Source of the DNA: Gordonia sp. KTR9
GTDB taxonomy: Bacteria > Actinomycetota > Actinomycetes > Mycobacteriales > Mycobacteriaceae
DNA: 64,000 nucleotides
NCBI RefSeq assembly: GCF_000143885.2
Contig: NC_018581.1
Location: forward strand, 434,001-498,000
Direction of reading: 5' to 3'
The notes below the pieces were generated by a model, which was given only the letters and a program-made list of their open reading frames with translations, was not told the origin of the DNA and did no database searches. Made by a program: the position numbers and the translations under genes. Below are positions 1 to 8,903 of the stretch, piece by piece (within the stretch, counting starts at the first letter, position 1; each line of letters opens with the position of its first letter).

Positions 1-379
1 TGCCGGCGACCGCGATCGCGAGTCCGAGGACCTGACCGAGGGTCATCCGTTCCCGGAGGAACAGCACGCCGAGCACGACGGTGAAGGGCGCCGACGTCTG
101 CAGCACCAGGGACGCGAGGCCGGTGGGCATACCCAGATCCATCGCCAGGAACAGCAGGATGAACTGCATGCTGCCGAAGCCGGCCACGTACAGCAGGAAC
201 CACCGGAGACGCACCTTCGGGAACCTGACGAAGAGCATCACCGGTATCGCGAGCACCGCGAAACGCAACGCGGCGAGGAAGAACGGCGGGAAGTGGTCCA
301 GTCCGAGACGGATCGCGATGAAGTTCAGTCCCCAGAGGACGACGACGAACAACGCGAGGAGGCGATCACGAGTGGACAT
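1..379 (-). CDS. EamA/DMT-family membrane transporter, 3' part missing
   Basis: The minus strand reads from an ATG at 379 off the left edge, giving the first 126 residues. The N-terminus (MSTRDRLLALFVVVLWGLNF) is a typical first helix of EamA/RhaT drug/metabolite transporters. It is followed by FPPFFLAALRF, further hydrophobic segments and LQTSAPFTVVLGVLFLRERM, the helix-4 motif of the first EamA repeat. The family has ten membrane helices, so roughly the second half lies outside the window. The substrate cannot be read from the sequence. A possible -10 (TAAATT at 418-423) and an AT-rich palindrome lie upstream. The call is firm at family level. Confidence 0.85.
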   Translation of the reverse strand, partial: MSTRDRLLALFVVVLWGLNFIAIRLGLDHFPPFFLAALRFAVLAIPVMLFVRFPKVRLRWFLLYVAGFGSMQFILLFLAMDLGMPTGLASLVLQTSAPFTVVLGVLFLRERMTLGQVLGLAIAVAG

Positions 380-431
380 GGCCCCATCGTCGGTCGTGGA
401 GAATTGAAGAACAATCGAATTTAGACGGACG

Positions 432-456
432 GATTATTCAGTTTTACTGAATAATC
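432..456. promoter_or_regulatory. Perfect AT-rich 11-bp inverted repeat (operator or terminator)
   Basis: GATTATTCAGT and its exact complement are separated by three T. The element lies between the stop of the thioredoxin gene and the start of the EamA transporter, both on the minus strand. It could terminate the thioredoxin transcript. It also covers the expected -35 region of the EamA promoter, whose -10 candidate is TAAATT at 418-423, so it could be an operator. Its low GC content is unusual for a terminator in this genome, which slightly favours the operator reading. Confidence 0.5.
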
Positions 457-462
457 GCCGCG

Positions 463-825
463 TCACTCCTGCGCGGCGGCGACCTTCGCGCGTACGTCGT
501 CCATGTCGAGACCTTCGACGGCGCCGATCAGTTCCTCGAGTTGTGCCGCGGGGAGTGCGCCGGGCTGGTTGAAGACCAGGATGCCGTCGCGGAACGCCAT
601 GAGTGTCGGGATGGACCGGATGCCCAGGCTGCCGGACAGCTGCTGCTCGGCCTCGGTGTCGATCTTGCCGAACACGATGTCGGAATGCGCTTCGGACGCC
701 TTCTCGAAGACGGGCGCGAACTGTCGGCACGGACCGCACCAGCCGGCCCAGAAGTCGAGCAGGACGATGCCGTCCGAGGCGATGGTGTCCTCGAAGGTTT
801 CCAGGGTGATTTCTTGCGATGCCAT
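463..825 (-). CDS. Thioredoxin
   Basis: This is a 120-residue single-domain thioredoxin with the redox motif WCGPC at residues 29-33, preceded by VLLDFWAG. The cis-proline segment IRSIPTLMAF follows in the right place. It should act as a cytoplasmic dithiol-disulfide reductase. An in-frame ATG three codons upstream (834) is possible, but MASQEITLETF matches the usual thioredoxin N-terminus. It lies between the EamA gene and a divergent LysR gene, so it is probably transcribed from its own promoter in the short gap at 826-896. It resembles the extra thioredoxins of actinobacteria rather than the trxA/trxB pair. Confidence 0.92.
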   Translation of the reverse strand: MASQEITLETFEDTIASDGIVLLDFWAGWCGPCRQFAPVFEKASEAHSDIVFGKIDTEAEQQLSGSLGIRSIPTLMAFRDGILVFNQPGALPAAQLEELIGAVEGLDMDDVRAKVAAAQE

Positions 826-896
826 GCACTCCACAACGGTGGCGGGGTCCCAGACATTCCGGACAGGCTCAGGGTCGGGATGAGTACCGTTGTCCC

Positions 897-1778
897 ATGG
901 AGGTCCGGCGTCTACGGCTGCTGCGCGAGTTCGCCGACCGCGAATCGATCGGCGCGGTGGCCGAGGCGATGCACATGACCCCGTCGGCAGTGTCGCAGCA
1001 ACTCAAGGTGCTGGCCGAGGAGGCAGGGGTAGCGCTGTTCGAACCCGACGGCAGGCGAATCCGCCTGACCGAGGCCGGGCGGGCACTCGTGCTGCGCGCC
1101 GACGACGTGATCGCGGCAGTGGATCGGGCGCAGGAGGAGATGGCGTCGTACCGGTCCGGCAAGGCGCGTGTCCGGCTGGCGATGTTCCCGTCCGGTGCGA
1201 CCCTGCTGCTGCCGTCGGTCCTGGAGCGGGCCGCGGCGTCGGGCATCGACGTGCACGCGGTGCATCTCGACGTCGGATATCACGATGCCGCACCGGCTCT
1301 AGCGGATCACGACATCGTGGTCACGCACCGTGACGAACGCACCCCGGCGATCGACGAGCCCCGGGTCCGGGTCACCGAGTTGATGCGCGAACCGGTCGAC
1401 GTGATCGTCGCCGCCGACAACGAGCTGGCCTTGCGAGACCAGGTCGCGGTCACCGAACTCGCCGACCACGACTGGATCAGTGTCGAAGGCGGGTTCCCGG
1501 TCGACGATGTGCTGCTGTCGATCTCGGCGGCGACCGGAGTGGCGCCACGGGTGACCCAGCGGATGCTGGACTTCACCACGATCGAGGCGCTCGTGGCCCA
1601 CGGGCACGGCATCGCGCTGATGCCGCGCTTCGCGGTACGCCACCCCGACGTGAAACGGTTGGTACTCAAAGGGGTTCGCGCCGCCCGGGTGTACGAGGCA
1701 CTCGCCCGGCCGCGTTCGCGTGGGGCCGTGCAGCAGGTCGTCGACCACCTGCGGGCCGTGGGTGTGGACCAGGGCTGA
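897..1778 (+). CDS. LysR-family transcriptional regulator
   Basis: The 293-residue protein begins MEVRRLRLLREFADRES and carries the LysR winged helix-turn-helix (GAVAEAMHMTPSAVSQQLKVL, about residues 19-40). A LysR substrate-binding domain follows with FPSGATLLLPSVL, and near the end ALVAHGHGIALMPRFAV, the usual effector-domain segment. A longer reading from 819 is unlikely, because the DNA-binding domain of this family starts within a few residues of the N-terminus. No ribosome site precedes the ATG, and TACCGT at 885-890 lies six bases before it, so translation may be leaderless. It is divergent from the thioredoxin gene. The effector is unknown. Confidence 0.9.
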   Translation: MEVRRLRLLREFADRESIGAVAEAMHMTPSAVSQQLKVLAEEAGVALFEPDGRRIRLTEAGRALVLRADDVIAAVDRAQEEMASYRSGKARVRLAMFPSGATLLLPSVLERAAASGIDVHAVHLDVGYHDAAPALADHDIVVTHRDERTPAIDEPRVRVTELMREPVDVIVAADNELALRDQVAVTELADHDWISVEGGFPVDDVLLSISAATGVAPRVTQRMLDFTTIEALVAHGHGIALMPRFAVRHPDVKRLVLKGVRAARVYEALARPRSRGAVQQVVDHLRAVGVDQG

Positions 1779-1814
1779 CGGCCGCCGCCCGTCTCCGGTC
1801 CCCGGCCCGCAAAC

Positions 1815-1850
1815 GCCGACAGCCCGGGGCGTGTGCCCCGGGCTGTCGGC
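1815..1850. terminator. Bidirectional terminator hairpin
   Basis: A perfect 16-bp stem (GCCGACAGCCCGGGGC and its complement) has a GTGT loop. It sits between two convergent genes, the LysR regulator and the acyl-CoA dehydrogenase. It has no U-tract, as is common for terminators in high-GC actinobacteria. Confidence 0.85.
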
Positions 1851-1877
1851 GGTTGTCGGAGAACGTCGTCGGGAAAC

Positions 1878-3029
1878 TCAGACGCCCAGGCTCTTGCCGA
1901 CGATGTCCTTCATGATCTCGGTGGTGCCACCGAAGATCGTCTGGATACGAGAGTCGGTGTAGGCCCGGGCGACCCGGTACTCGTTCATGTAGCCGTAGCC
2001 GCCGTGCAGCTGCAGGCAGCTGTCGATGACCCGCTTGGCTAGCTCGGTACACCACCACTTGTTCTTGGAGGCGTCGACGGCGTTCAGTTCGCCGTCGAGA
2101 ACGCCCTGCAGGCAGCGATCGATGTACACCTCGGCGATGTCGAGTTCGGTCGCCATCTCGGCGAGGGTGAAGCGATTCGCCTGGAAGGTGCCGATGGGAC
2201 GACCGAAGGCGTTGCGGTCCTTGGTGTACTGCAGCGTCTCGTCGAAGATCGCGCGTGCGCCGGCGATGGCGCCGATGCCGATCGACAGCCGCTCCGACGG
2301 CAGGTTCTGCATGAGGTGGTAGAAGCCCATGCCTTCCTGTCCGAGCAGGTTCTCGACGGGTACGCGCACGTCGTTGAAGTGCAACTCGGCGGTGTCCTGC
2401 GCCTTGAGGCCCATCTTGTCGAGCTTGCGACCGCGCTCGAAGCCTTCCATGCCGCGCTCGACGACCAGCAGGGAGAACGCCTTGTGGCCGGCCTCGGGAT
2501 CCGGATTGGTCCGGCACACCACGACGACGAGGTCGGAGTTGATGCCCGACGAGATGAACGTCTTGTTGCCGTTGAGGACGTAGTGATCGCCGTCGAGCTT
2601 CGCCGAGGTCTTGATACCGGCGAGGTCGGAGCCGGCACCCGGTTCGGTCATCGCGACCGCGAGAATCGTCTCCCCGGTGGCGATCCCGGGCATCCAGCGC
2701 TTCTTCTGCTCGTCGTTGGCGAGATGCACAAAGTACGGTGCGACGACGTCGTTCTGGAGGCTGAGGCCGGGTGCCGCGCCATCGAACTTCGCGAACTCCT
2801 CGACCACCACGGCGTTGAACCGGAAGTCGTCCATCGCGCCGCCGCCGCCGTACTCCTCGGGGATGTTGAAGCCGAGAAGGCCTGCGTCGCCGGCCTTCTT
2901 GAACGCGATGCGATCGACCTGACCGGCCCGCGTCCACTCCTCGGTGTACGGGGCGCACTCGCGCTGCAGGAACTGGCGTGCGGTTTCCCGCAGGGCCTCG
3001 TGCTCGTCTTCGAAGATGGTGCGTTTCAT
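1878..3029 (-). CDS. Acyl-CoA dehydrogenase
   Basis: The 383-residue flavoprotein matches acyl-CoA dehydrogenases over full length. It has an N-terminal helical domain, the FAD/substrate segment AVAMTEPGAGSDLAGIKT, and the C-terminal signature HGGYGYMNEYRVARAYTDSR then IFGGTTEIMKDIVGKSL. Where medium-chain enzymes carry the catalytic Glu of an EGT motif there is Gly here (FGGT), as in long-chain or isovaleryl types whose base lies elsewhere. The start at 3029 follows a good AGGGAG site, and upstream codons in frame are not plausible protein. It is the last gene of a thiolase-TetR-dehydrogenase operon, so a role in fatty-acid or sterol side-chain oxidation is likely. The substrate is unknown. 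Confidence 0.93.
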   Translation of the reverse strand: MKRTIFEDEHEALRETARQFLQRECAPYTEEWTRAGQVDRIAFKKAGDAGLLGFNIPEEYGGGGAMDDFRFNAVVVEEFAKFDGAAPGLSLQNDVVAPYFVHLANDEQKKRWMPGIATGETILAVAMTEPGAGSDLAGIKTSAKLDGDHYVLNGNKTFISSGINSDLVVVVCRTNPDPEAGHKAFSLLVVERGMEGFERGRKLDKMGLKAQDTAELHFNDVRVPVENLLGQEGMGFYHLMQNLPSERLSIGIGAIAGARAIFDETLQYTKDRNAFGRPIGTFQANRFTLAEMATELDIAEVYIDRCLQGVLDGELNAVDASKNKWWCTELAKRVIDSCLQLHGGYGYMNEYRVARAYTDSRIQTIFGGTTEIMKDIVGKSLGV

Positions 3030-3076
3030 GGCTTCTCCCTTTCGTGAGTGAGTCTGTACTCGATGTCGGTCGATGA

Positions 3077-3745
3077 TCAGTCGTCGTCGGTGTGCCCGTG
3101 CGCGCCCACGACGCGCAGCGAGATCAGGGCATACGACGCCGCGACCTCGGCAGGTGTCCGGGCACCCGAGGGGCGATACCAGGTGGTGACCGCCTGGCAC
3201 GCGCCGAAGAGGTAGCGCAGGACGTCTTTCACGTCCTCCTCGAACGAGAACTCGCCCGATTCGACGCCGCGTGCGATGACGTCGGCGAGCAGGTCCTCGG
3301 TCTCCGTCCGCATCGCGACGTAGGTCTCGCGTCGGGGGTCGTCGGAATCGAGATGGCGGAACTCGCTTGCCACACTGGCCAGCTCGACGTCGCTGGTCAT
3401 GTGCAGGACGATCGATTCGATGGCATTGGACAACTGCTCGCTCGGAGTCCTGCCCTCGTCGATCGCCGCGCCGACCCAGGCGAGCACCGAGGTCATCGCC
3501 GCCTCAAGCAACTCGACGAGGATGCCGAGCTTGTTGTCGTGGTGGTAGTACAGCGTCGGCAGCGAGACCCCGGCCCGCGAGGCGATGTCACGGATCGATG
3601 TGCCGTGATAGCCGCGCTCGTAGAAGGCGTGCTTCGCCGCGACGAGGGTGGTCGGCAGCGGCACCGGTTCGCGTCGCCGCCAGTCCAGGCCCTCGGTCTC
3701 GATCGTCAGCTTCCTGGTGGGAGCCGTCCGGGCCGGCTCAGACAC
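3077..3745 (-). CDS. TetR-family repressor of the beta-oxidation operon
   Basis: The 222-residue regulator has an N-terminal TetR helix-turn-helix (GTSIRDIASRAGVSLPTLYYHH, about residues 48-69) after a basic extension, and a helical ligand-binding domain. Its start overlaps the end of the upstream thiolase gene by 8 bp, so translation is probably coupled. The acyl-CoA dehydrogenase follows 47 bp downstream. This arrangement, plus a palindrome in the promoter of the first gene, suggests an autoregulated repressor that senses an acyl-CoA. It resembles KstR2/FadR-type actinobacterial TetR proteins in context only, and the ligand is not deducible. Confidence 0.88.
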   Translation of the reverse strand: MSEPARTAPTRKLTIETEGLDWRRREPVPLPTTLVAAKHAFYERGYHGTSIRDIASRAGVSLPTLYYHHDNKLGILVELLEAAMTSVLAWVGAAIDEGRTPSEQLSNAIESIVLHMTSDVELASVASEFRHLDSDDPRRETYVAMRTETEDLLADVIARGVESGEFSFEEDVKDVLRYLFGACQAVTTWYRPSGARTPAEVAASYALISLRVVGAHGHTDDD

Positions 3746-4931
3746 GTTCGATGATGGTGGCGTTGGCCATGCCCGCGCCCTCGCACATGGTCTGGAGGCC
3801 GTAGCGACCGCCGGTCGCCTCGAGATGGTTGACGAGGGTGCCCAGCAGGCGGGTACCCGACGACCCGAGCGCGTGGCCCAGTGCGATCGCGCCGCCGCGT
3901 GGGTTCAGCTTGGCCGGATCGGCGCCGAACTCGTGGGCCCAGGCCATCGGCACCGAGGCGAAGGCCTCGTTGACCTCGTAGGCGTCGATGTCGTCGATGG
4001 ACAGGCCCGAACGCGCGAGGATCTTGTGCGTGGCCGGGATCGGTGCGGTCAGCATGAAGATCGGGTCGTCACCGGCGACCGAGAACGAATGGAACCGTGC
4101 GCGCGGGGTCAGGCCGAGCTTCGACGCCATGACATCGCTCATGATGAGGGCGCCCGATGCGCCATCGGTCAGCGGCGACGAGTTGCCGGGGGTGATGTGC
4201 CAGTTGATCTCCGGGAAGCGGTTGGCAAAGTCCTCGCTGTAGAACGAGGACTTCAGGCCGGACAGGCCCTCTGGGGTGGTGGTGGCACGGACGGTCTCGT
4301 CGGTGTTGTGGGTGAACGTCTTGCCGTCGGCGTCGGCGACGTCGATGGGCAGGATCTCTCGGTCGAAGAAGCCCTCGGCGGCCGCTGCGGCAGCGCGCTG
4401 GTGGGAGCGGGCGGCGAAGGCGTCGAGCGCCTCGCGGTCGAACTTCCACTTGGCGGCGACGAGCTCGGCCGAGATGCCCTGTCCGACAAGACCGTCCGGG
4501 TAACGCTCGGCGATGCTCGGACCGTAGGGGCTGCGTCCGGCGGTGGTGAAGCCCATCGGGACGCGGCTCATCGATTCGACGCCGGCGGCGATGACCACGT
4601 CGTAGGCGCCGGCGATGATGCCCTGCGCGGCGAAGTGGGCAGCCTGCTGGCTTGATCCGCACTGGCGGTCGACGGTGGTGGCGGGCATCGATTCGGGAAA
4701 GCCCGCGGACAGCAGGGCGGTCCGCGAGATGTTCAGCGCCTGCTCGCCGGCCTGGCCGACGCAGCCGCCGATCACGTCGTCGACGAGGGCCGGGTCGATG
4801 TCGTTACGCTCGACCAGTGAGCGCAGCACATGCGCGAGCAACTCGACGGGCTTGGTCTCCGACAGCGCGCCGCCGGGCTTGCCCTTTCCAGACGCGAGAC
4901 GGACGACGTCGACGATGACGGCTTCGGGCAT
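3738..4931 (-). CDS. Acetyl-CoA acetyltransferase (thiolase)
   Basis: The 397-residue protein is a full-length thiolase. The nucleophilic Cys is C91 in DRQCGSSQQAAHFA, the catalytic His lies in NPRGGAIALGHALGSSGTR, and the second catalytic Cys lies in MCEGAGMANATII near the end. The last motif is CEGAG rather than the common CGGxG, a variant seen in many actinobacterial FadA-like enzymes. It should cleave 3-ketoacyl-CoA to acetyl-CoA and a shortened acyl-CoA, or run the reverse condensation. It is the first gene of the operon with the TetR regulator and acyl-CoA dehydrogenase, and its promoter carries the TetR-type palindrome. Confidence 0.94.
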   Translation of the reverse strand: MPEAVIVDVVRLASGKGKPGGALSETKPVELLAHVLRSLVERNDIDPALVDDVIGGCVGQAGEQALNISRTALLSAGFPESMPATTVDRQCGSSQQAAHFAAQGIIAGAYDVVIAAGVESMSRVPMGFTTAGRSPYGPSIAERYPDGLVGQGISAELVAAKWKFDREALDAFAARSHQRAAAAAAEGFFDREILPIDVADADGKTFTHNTDETVRATTTPEGLSGLKSSFYSEDFANRFPEINWHITPGNSSPLTDGASGALIMSDVMASKLGLTPRARFHSFSVAGDDPIFMLTAPIPATHKILARSGLSIDDIDAYEVNEAFASVPMAWAHEFGADPAKLNPRGGAIALGHALGSSGTRLLGTLVNHLEATGGRYGLQTMCEGAGMANATIIERV

Positions 4932-4985
4932 GGGATTTCCTCTCGGGTGCGTGACGCGGCGTGTGCATGGCTCGCGTCACTTATC

Positions 4986-4997
4986 TAACGATCGTTA
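4986..4997. promoter_or_regulatory. Candidate TetR operator upstream of thiolase
   Basis: TAACGATCGTTA is a perfect 12-bp palindrome 55 bp upstream of the thiolase start. It is the only such palindrome noticed in the promoter gap between the thiolase and the ABM monooxygenase. AACGnnCGTT-type sites are common for TetR regulators of fatty-acid genes. The operon encodes its own TetR protein, which makes this the natural binding site. Confidence 0.7.
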
Positions 4998-5060
4998 TAC
5001 CCGGTGTAGCACGCGATCGGCTGCGGAATCAACAGGACGGACGGGCGAAAATGCACGAAG

Positions 5061-5085
5061 CCCCCACCCGGGGTCCGGGTGAGGG
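5061..5085 (-). terminator. Weak terminator hairpin after the ABM gene
   Basis: CACCCGG (5065-5071) pairs with CCGGGTG (5075-5081) around a GGT loop. It lies just beyond the stop of the minus-strand ABM monooxygenase, and its reverse strand continues into a T-rich stretch. The stem is only 7 bp, so the call is modest. Confidence 0.45.
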
Positions 5086-5100
5086 CGTCGCCATCGTGTG

Positions 5101-5421
5101 TCAGATCGCGCCTTTGTCGTCCTGACCTGCGGGAACGGCGGTGAACGTACGGACGTCGAGGGGTCCGGCCAGCAGGCCGCCGATCGCCTTGCCGAGCTCG
5201 GTGAGCGCAGGTGCGGAGCCGTGGGTCGCCAGGGCCTCCGTGGATTCCCAGCGCTCGATCATCACCAGATCGGTCGAGTCGCCGGTGGCCTCGTGCAGCG
5301 CGTACTTCCCGCATCCGGGCTCGTCGTGCACCTGGGGGATGGCCTTGAGGACGGCATCGCGGACGGCTTGCTCCTCGCCGGGCTTGGGGGAGATGGTGGC
5401 GACGACGATGACTTCGGACAT
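5101..5421 (-). CDS. Antibiotic biosynthesis monooxygenase (ABM) domain protein
   Basis: The 106-residue protein is one ABM ferredoxin-like domain. It begins MSEVIVVATISPKPGEEQAV, has the central segment EPGCGKYALHEATGDSTDLVMIERWES and ends with the strand DVRTFTAV. Small proteins of this type are cofactor-free quinol monooxygenases or related oxygenases and usually dimerise. No partner enzyme is obvious nearby. It is transcribed away from the luciferase-like gene, which lies upstream on the same strand. The specific substrate is unknown. Confidence 0.82.
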   Translation of the reverse strand: MSEVIVVATISPKPGEEQAVRDAVLKAIPQVHDEPGCGKYALHEATGDSTDLVMIERWESTEALATHGSAPALTELGKAIGGLLAGPLDVRTFTAVPAGQDDKGAI

Positions 5422-5567
5422 TCGGGTGACTCCATTTCGGGTGGCAACGGGGTGTGCACTTCGACCGTACGTCGGTGGCGGACGGCGGAATCGGGCACTC
5501 CGGTGACGCTAGGTCAGCGAGTCGTCCGATGTGGCGGTTTCGTCAGGCCGAAAGCGGAGCCGCCGAC

Positions 5568-6587
5568 TCAGCGCCAGCCGAGTGCCGGCGCGACGTGAGT
5601 CAGGATCGACTCGAGGACGTGCGCGTTGTAGTCCACGCCCAGCTGATTCGGCACGGTCAGCAGCAGGGTGTCGGCCGCGGCGATCGCCTCGTCCTCGCGC
5701 AACTGCTCGATCAGCTTGTCCGGCTCGTCGGCGTAGCTCCGTCCGAATCGGGCGACGGTGTTGTCGATGACGCCGACCTGATCGGATTCGGAGCCACCGC
5801 GTCCGAAGTAGGCGCGGTCGCGGTCGTCGACGATCGCGAAGATGCTGCGGCTCACCGACACCCGCGGCTCACGCGGATGTCCGGCGTCGGCCCAGGCCTT
5901 GCGGAACCGCTGGATCTGTTCGGCCTGCAACTGATGGAAGGGCACCCCGGTGTCCTCGGTCAGGAGCGTCGAGCTCATCAGGTTCATGCCCTGCTGTGCC
6001 GTCCACTCGGCGGTCGCCCGGCTGCCGGCGCCCCACCAGATGCGATCCCGGAGACCGGGTGACTGCGGCTCGATGGGCAGCAGGCCCGGGGGATTGGGGA
6101 ACATCGGTCGCGGATTCGGGGTGGCGAAACCGCCGCCCTCGATGACCCGCAGGAACACCTCGGTGTGCTGGCGCGCCATGTCGGCGTCGGTCGAACCCTC
6201 CGGCGGGACGTACCCGAAGTACTTGTAGCCGTCGATGACCTGCTCGGGCGATCCCCGGCTGATGCCGAGCTGGAGCCTGCCCTCCGAGATCAGATCGGCG
6301 GACCCGGCGTCCTCGGCCATGTACAGCGGGTTCTCGTAGCGCATGTCGATGACCCCGGTGCCGATCTCGATCCGGCTGGTCTTGGCTCCCACTGCTGCCA
6401 GCAGCGGGAACGGCGAGGCGAGTTGCCGTGCGAAGTGGTGGACGCGGAAGTACGCGCCGTCGGCGCCGAGCTCTTCGGCGGCGACCGCCAGGTCGATCGA
6501 CTGGAGCAGGGTGTCAGCGCCGGACCGCACCTGGGACCCGTGGGCGTCCGACCAGTGGCCGAACGACAGGAAACCGATGTTCTTCAT
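5568..6587 (-). CDS. LLM-class flavin-dependent oxidoreductase
   Basis: The 339-residue protein has the luciferase-like monooxygenase TIM barrel. Recognisable parts are the N-terminal strand MKNIGFLSFGHWSD, the segment LGADGAYFRVHHFARQLASPF (about residues 40-60), GTGVIDMRYENPLYMAEDAG and the RLQLGISRGSPEQVI motif. These enzymes use F420 or FMN. In this lineage F420 is possible but cannot be decided here. It lies between leuA and the ABM gene, all on the minus strand, separated from leuA by a terminator. The ABM and LLM proteins are both small-molecule oxidoreductases and may share a pathway, which is inference only. Confidence 0.85.
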   Translation of the reverse strand: MKNIGFLSFGHWSDAHGSQVRSGADTLLQSIDLAVAAEELGADGAYFRVHHFARQLASPFPLLAAVGAKTSRIEIGTGVIDMRYENPLYMAEDAGSADLISEGRLQLGISRGSPEQVIDGYKYFGYVPPEGSTDADMARQHTEVFLRVIEGGGFATPNPRPMFPNPPGLLPIEPQSPGLRDRIWWGAGSRATAEWTAQQGMNLMSSTLLTEDTGVPFHQLQAEQIQRFRKAWADAGHPREPRVSVSRSIFAIVDDRDRAYFGRGGSESDQVGVIDNTVARFGRSYADEPDKLIEQLREDEAIAAADTLLLTVPNQLGVDYNAHVLESILTHVAPALGWR

Positions 6588-6630
6588 GATCGGTAAATGA
6601 TACTCGGGTCCGTTTTGTTCCGGCGGCGCT

Positions 6631-6672
6631 GTTTCCTTCCCGCCGATGAGATCCGATCAGCGGGAAGGAAAC
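6631..6672 (-). terminator. leuA terminator hairpin
   Basis: GTTTCCTTCCCGC (6631-6643) is exactly complementary to GCGGGAAGGAAAC (6660-6672) with a 16-nt loop. It lies 20 bp after the leuA stop on the minus strand and before the luciferase-like gene. Confidence 0.75.
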
Positions 6673-6692
6673 GGCGTGGCGGGAGTGTGAGC

Positions 6693-8549
<1,857 letters not shown>

Positions 8550-8575
8550 TCATTCTCCGTGTGTGGAAGGAAAGT

Positions 8576-8614
8576 GACCGGCGCGTGATCGGGCCCCGCG
8601 ACGGAGGGCCGGTC
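8576..8614 (-). promoter_or_regulatory. Candidate leuA transcription attenuator
   Basis: Between the leader-peptide stop and leuA, GCCGGTC and GACCGGC (7 bp, at 8608-8614 and 8576-8582) can pair and are followed on the transcript by ACUUUCCUU. A competing inner hairpin (GGCCC with GGGCC) shares bases with the left arm. Two mutually exclusive folds after a leucine-rich leader are the hallmark of ribosome-mediated attenuation. I drew the fold by eye and did not compute energies. Confidence 0.45.
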
Positions 8615-8617
8615 GGT

Positions 8618-8659
8618 TCAGACCCCGCCGCGGCAACCGAGGAGGAGTGCGCGCTGCAT
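8618..8659 (-). CDS. leuA leader peptide
   Basis: A 13-residue open frame, MQRALLLGCRGGV, contains three consecutive leucine codons (all CTC) and ends 75 bp before leuA. The ATG lies seven bases after a good -10 box, so the RNA should begin at or very near the start codon and be translated without a leader. Leucine-rich leader peptides before leuA are known in actinobacteria. Stalling at the CTC run when leucyl-tRNA is scarce would favour antitermination into leuA. Confidence 0.72.
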   Translation of the reverse strand: MQRALLLGCRGGV

Positions 8660-8666
8660 GCGCTTG

Positions 8667-8695
8667 ACTGTACTCCCCGGCGACGAAGCGGCCAA
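8667..8695 (-). promoter_or_regulatory. leuA promoter
   Basis: Reading the minus strand, TTGGCC (8695-8690) and TACAGT (8672-8667) are separated by exactly 17 bp, a good housekeeping-type promoter. The expected start point coincides with the ATG of the leader peptide. Confidence 0.65.
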
Positions 8696-8903
8696 AGCTG
8701 CAGGTGAAGACGGAAAACGGCTCCCCCTCTTCGGAGGGTGCCGCCTCGTCCGACCACGTCCCAGACTATGACATGCCTCTCAGTCGGCAGCCGGAGTGAC
8801 CCAATTCATCCAGGCGGCCGACAGGGGCGACCCGGAGGTCTCGCCGTCCGGGATACGTGCCGCCCACCCCGACGCGGCCGTCAGCAGAAAGGGACGAACG
8901 CCA

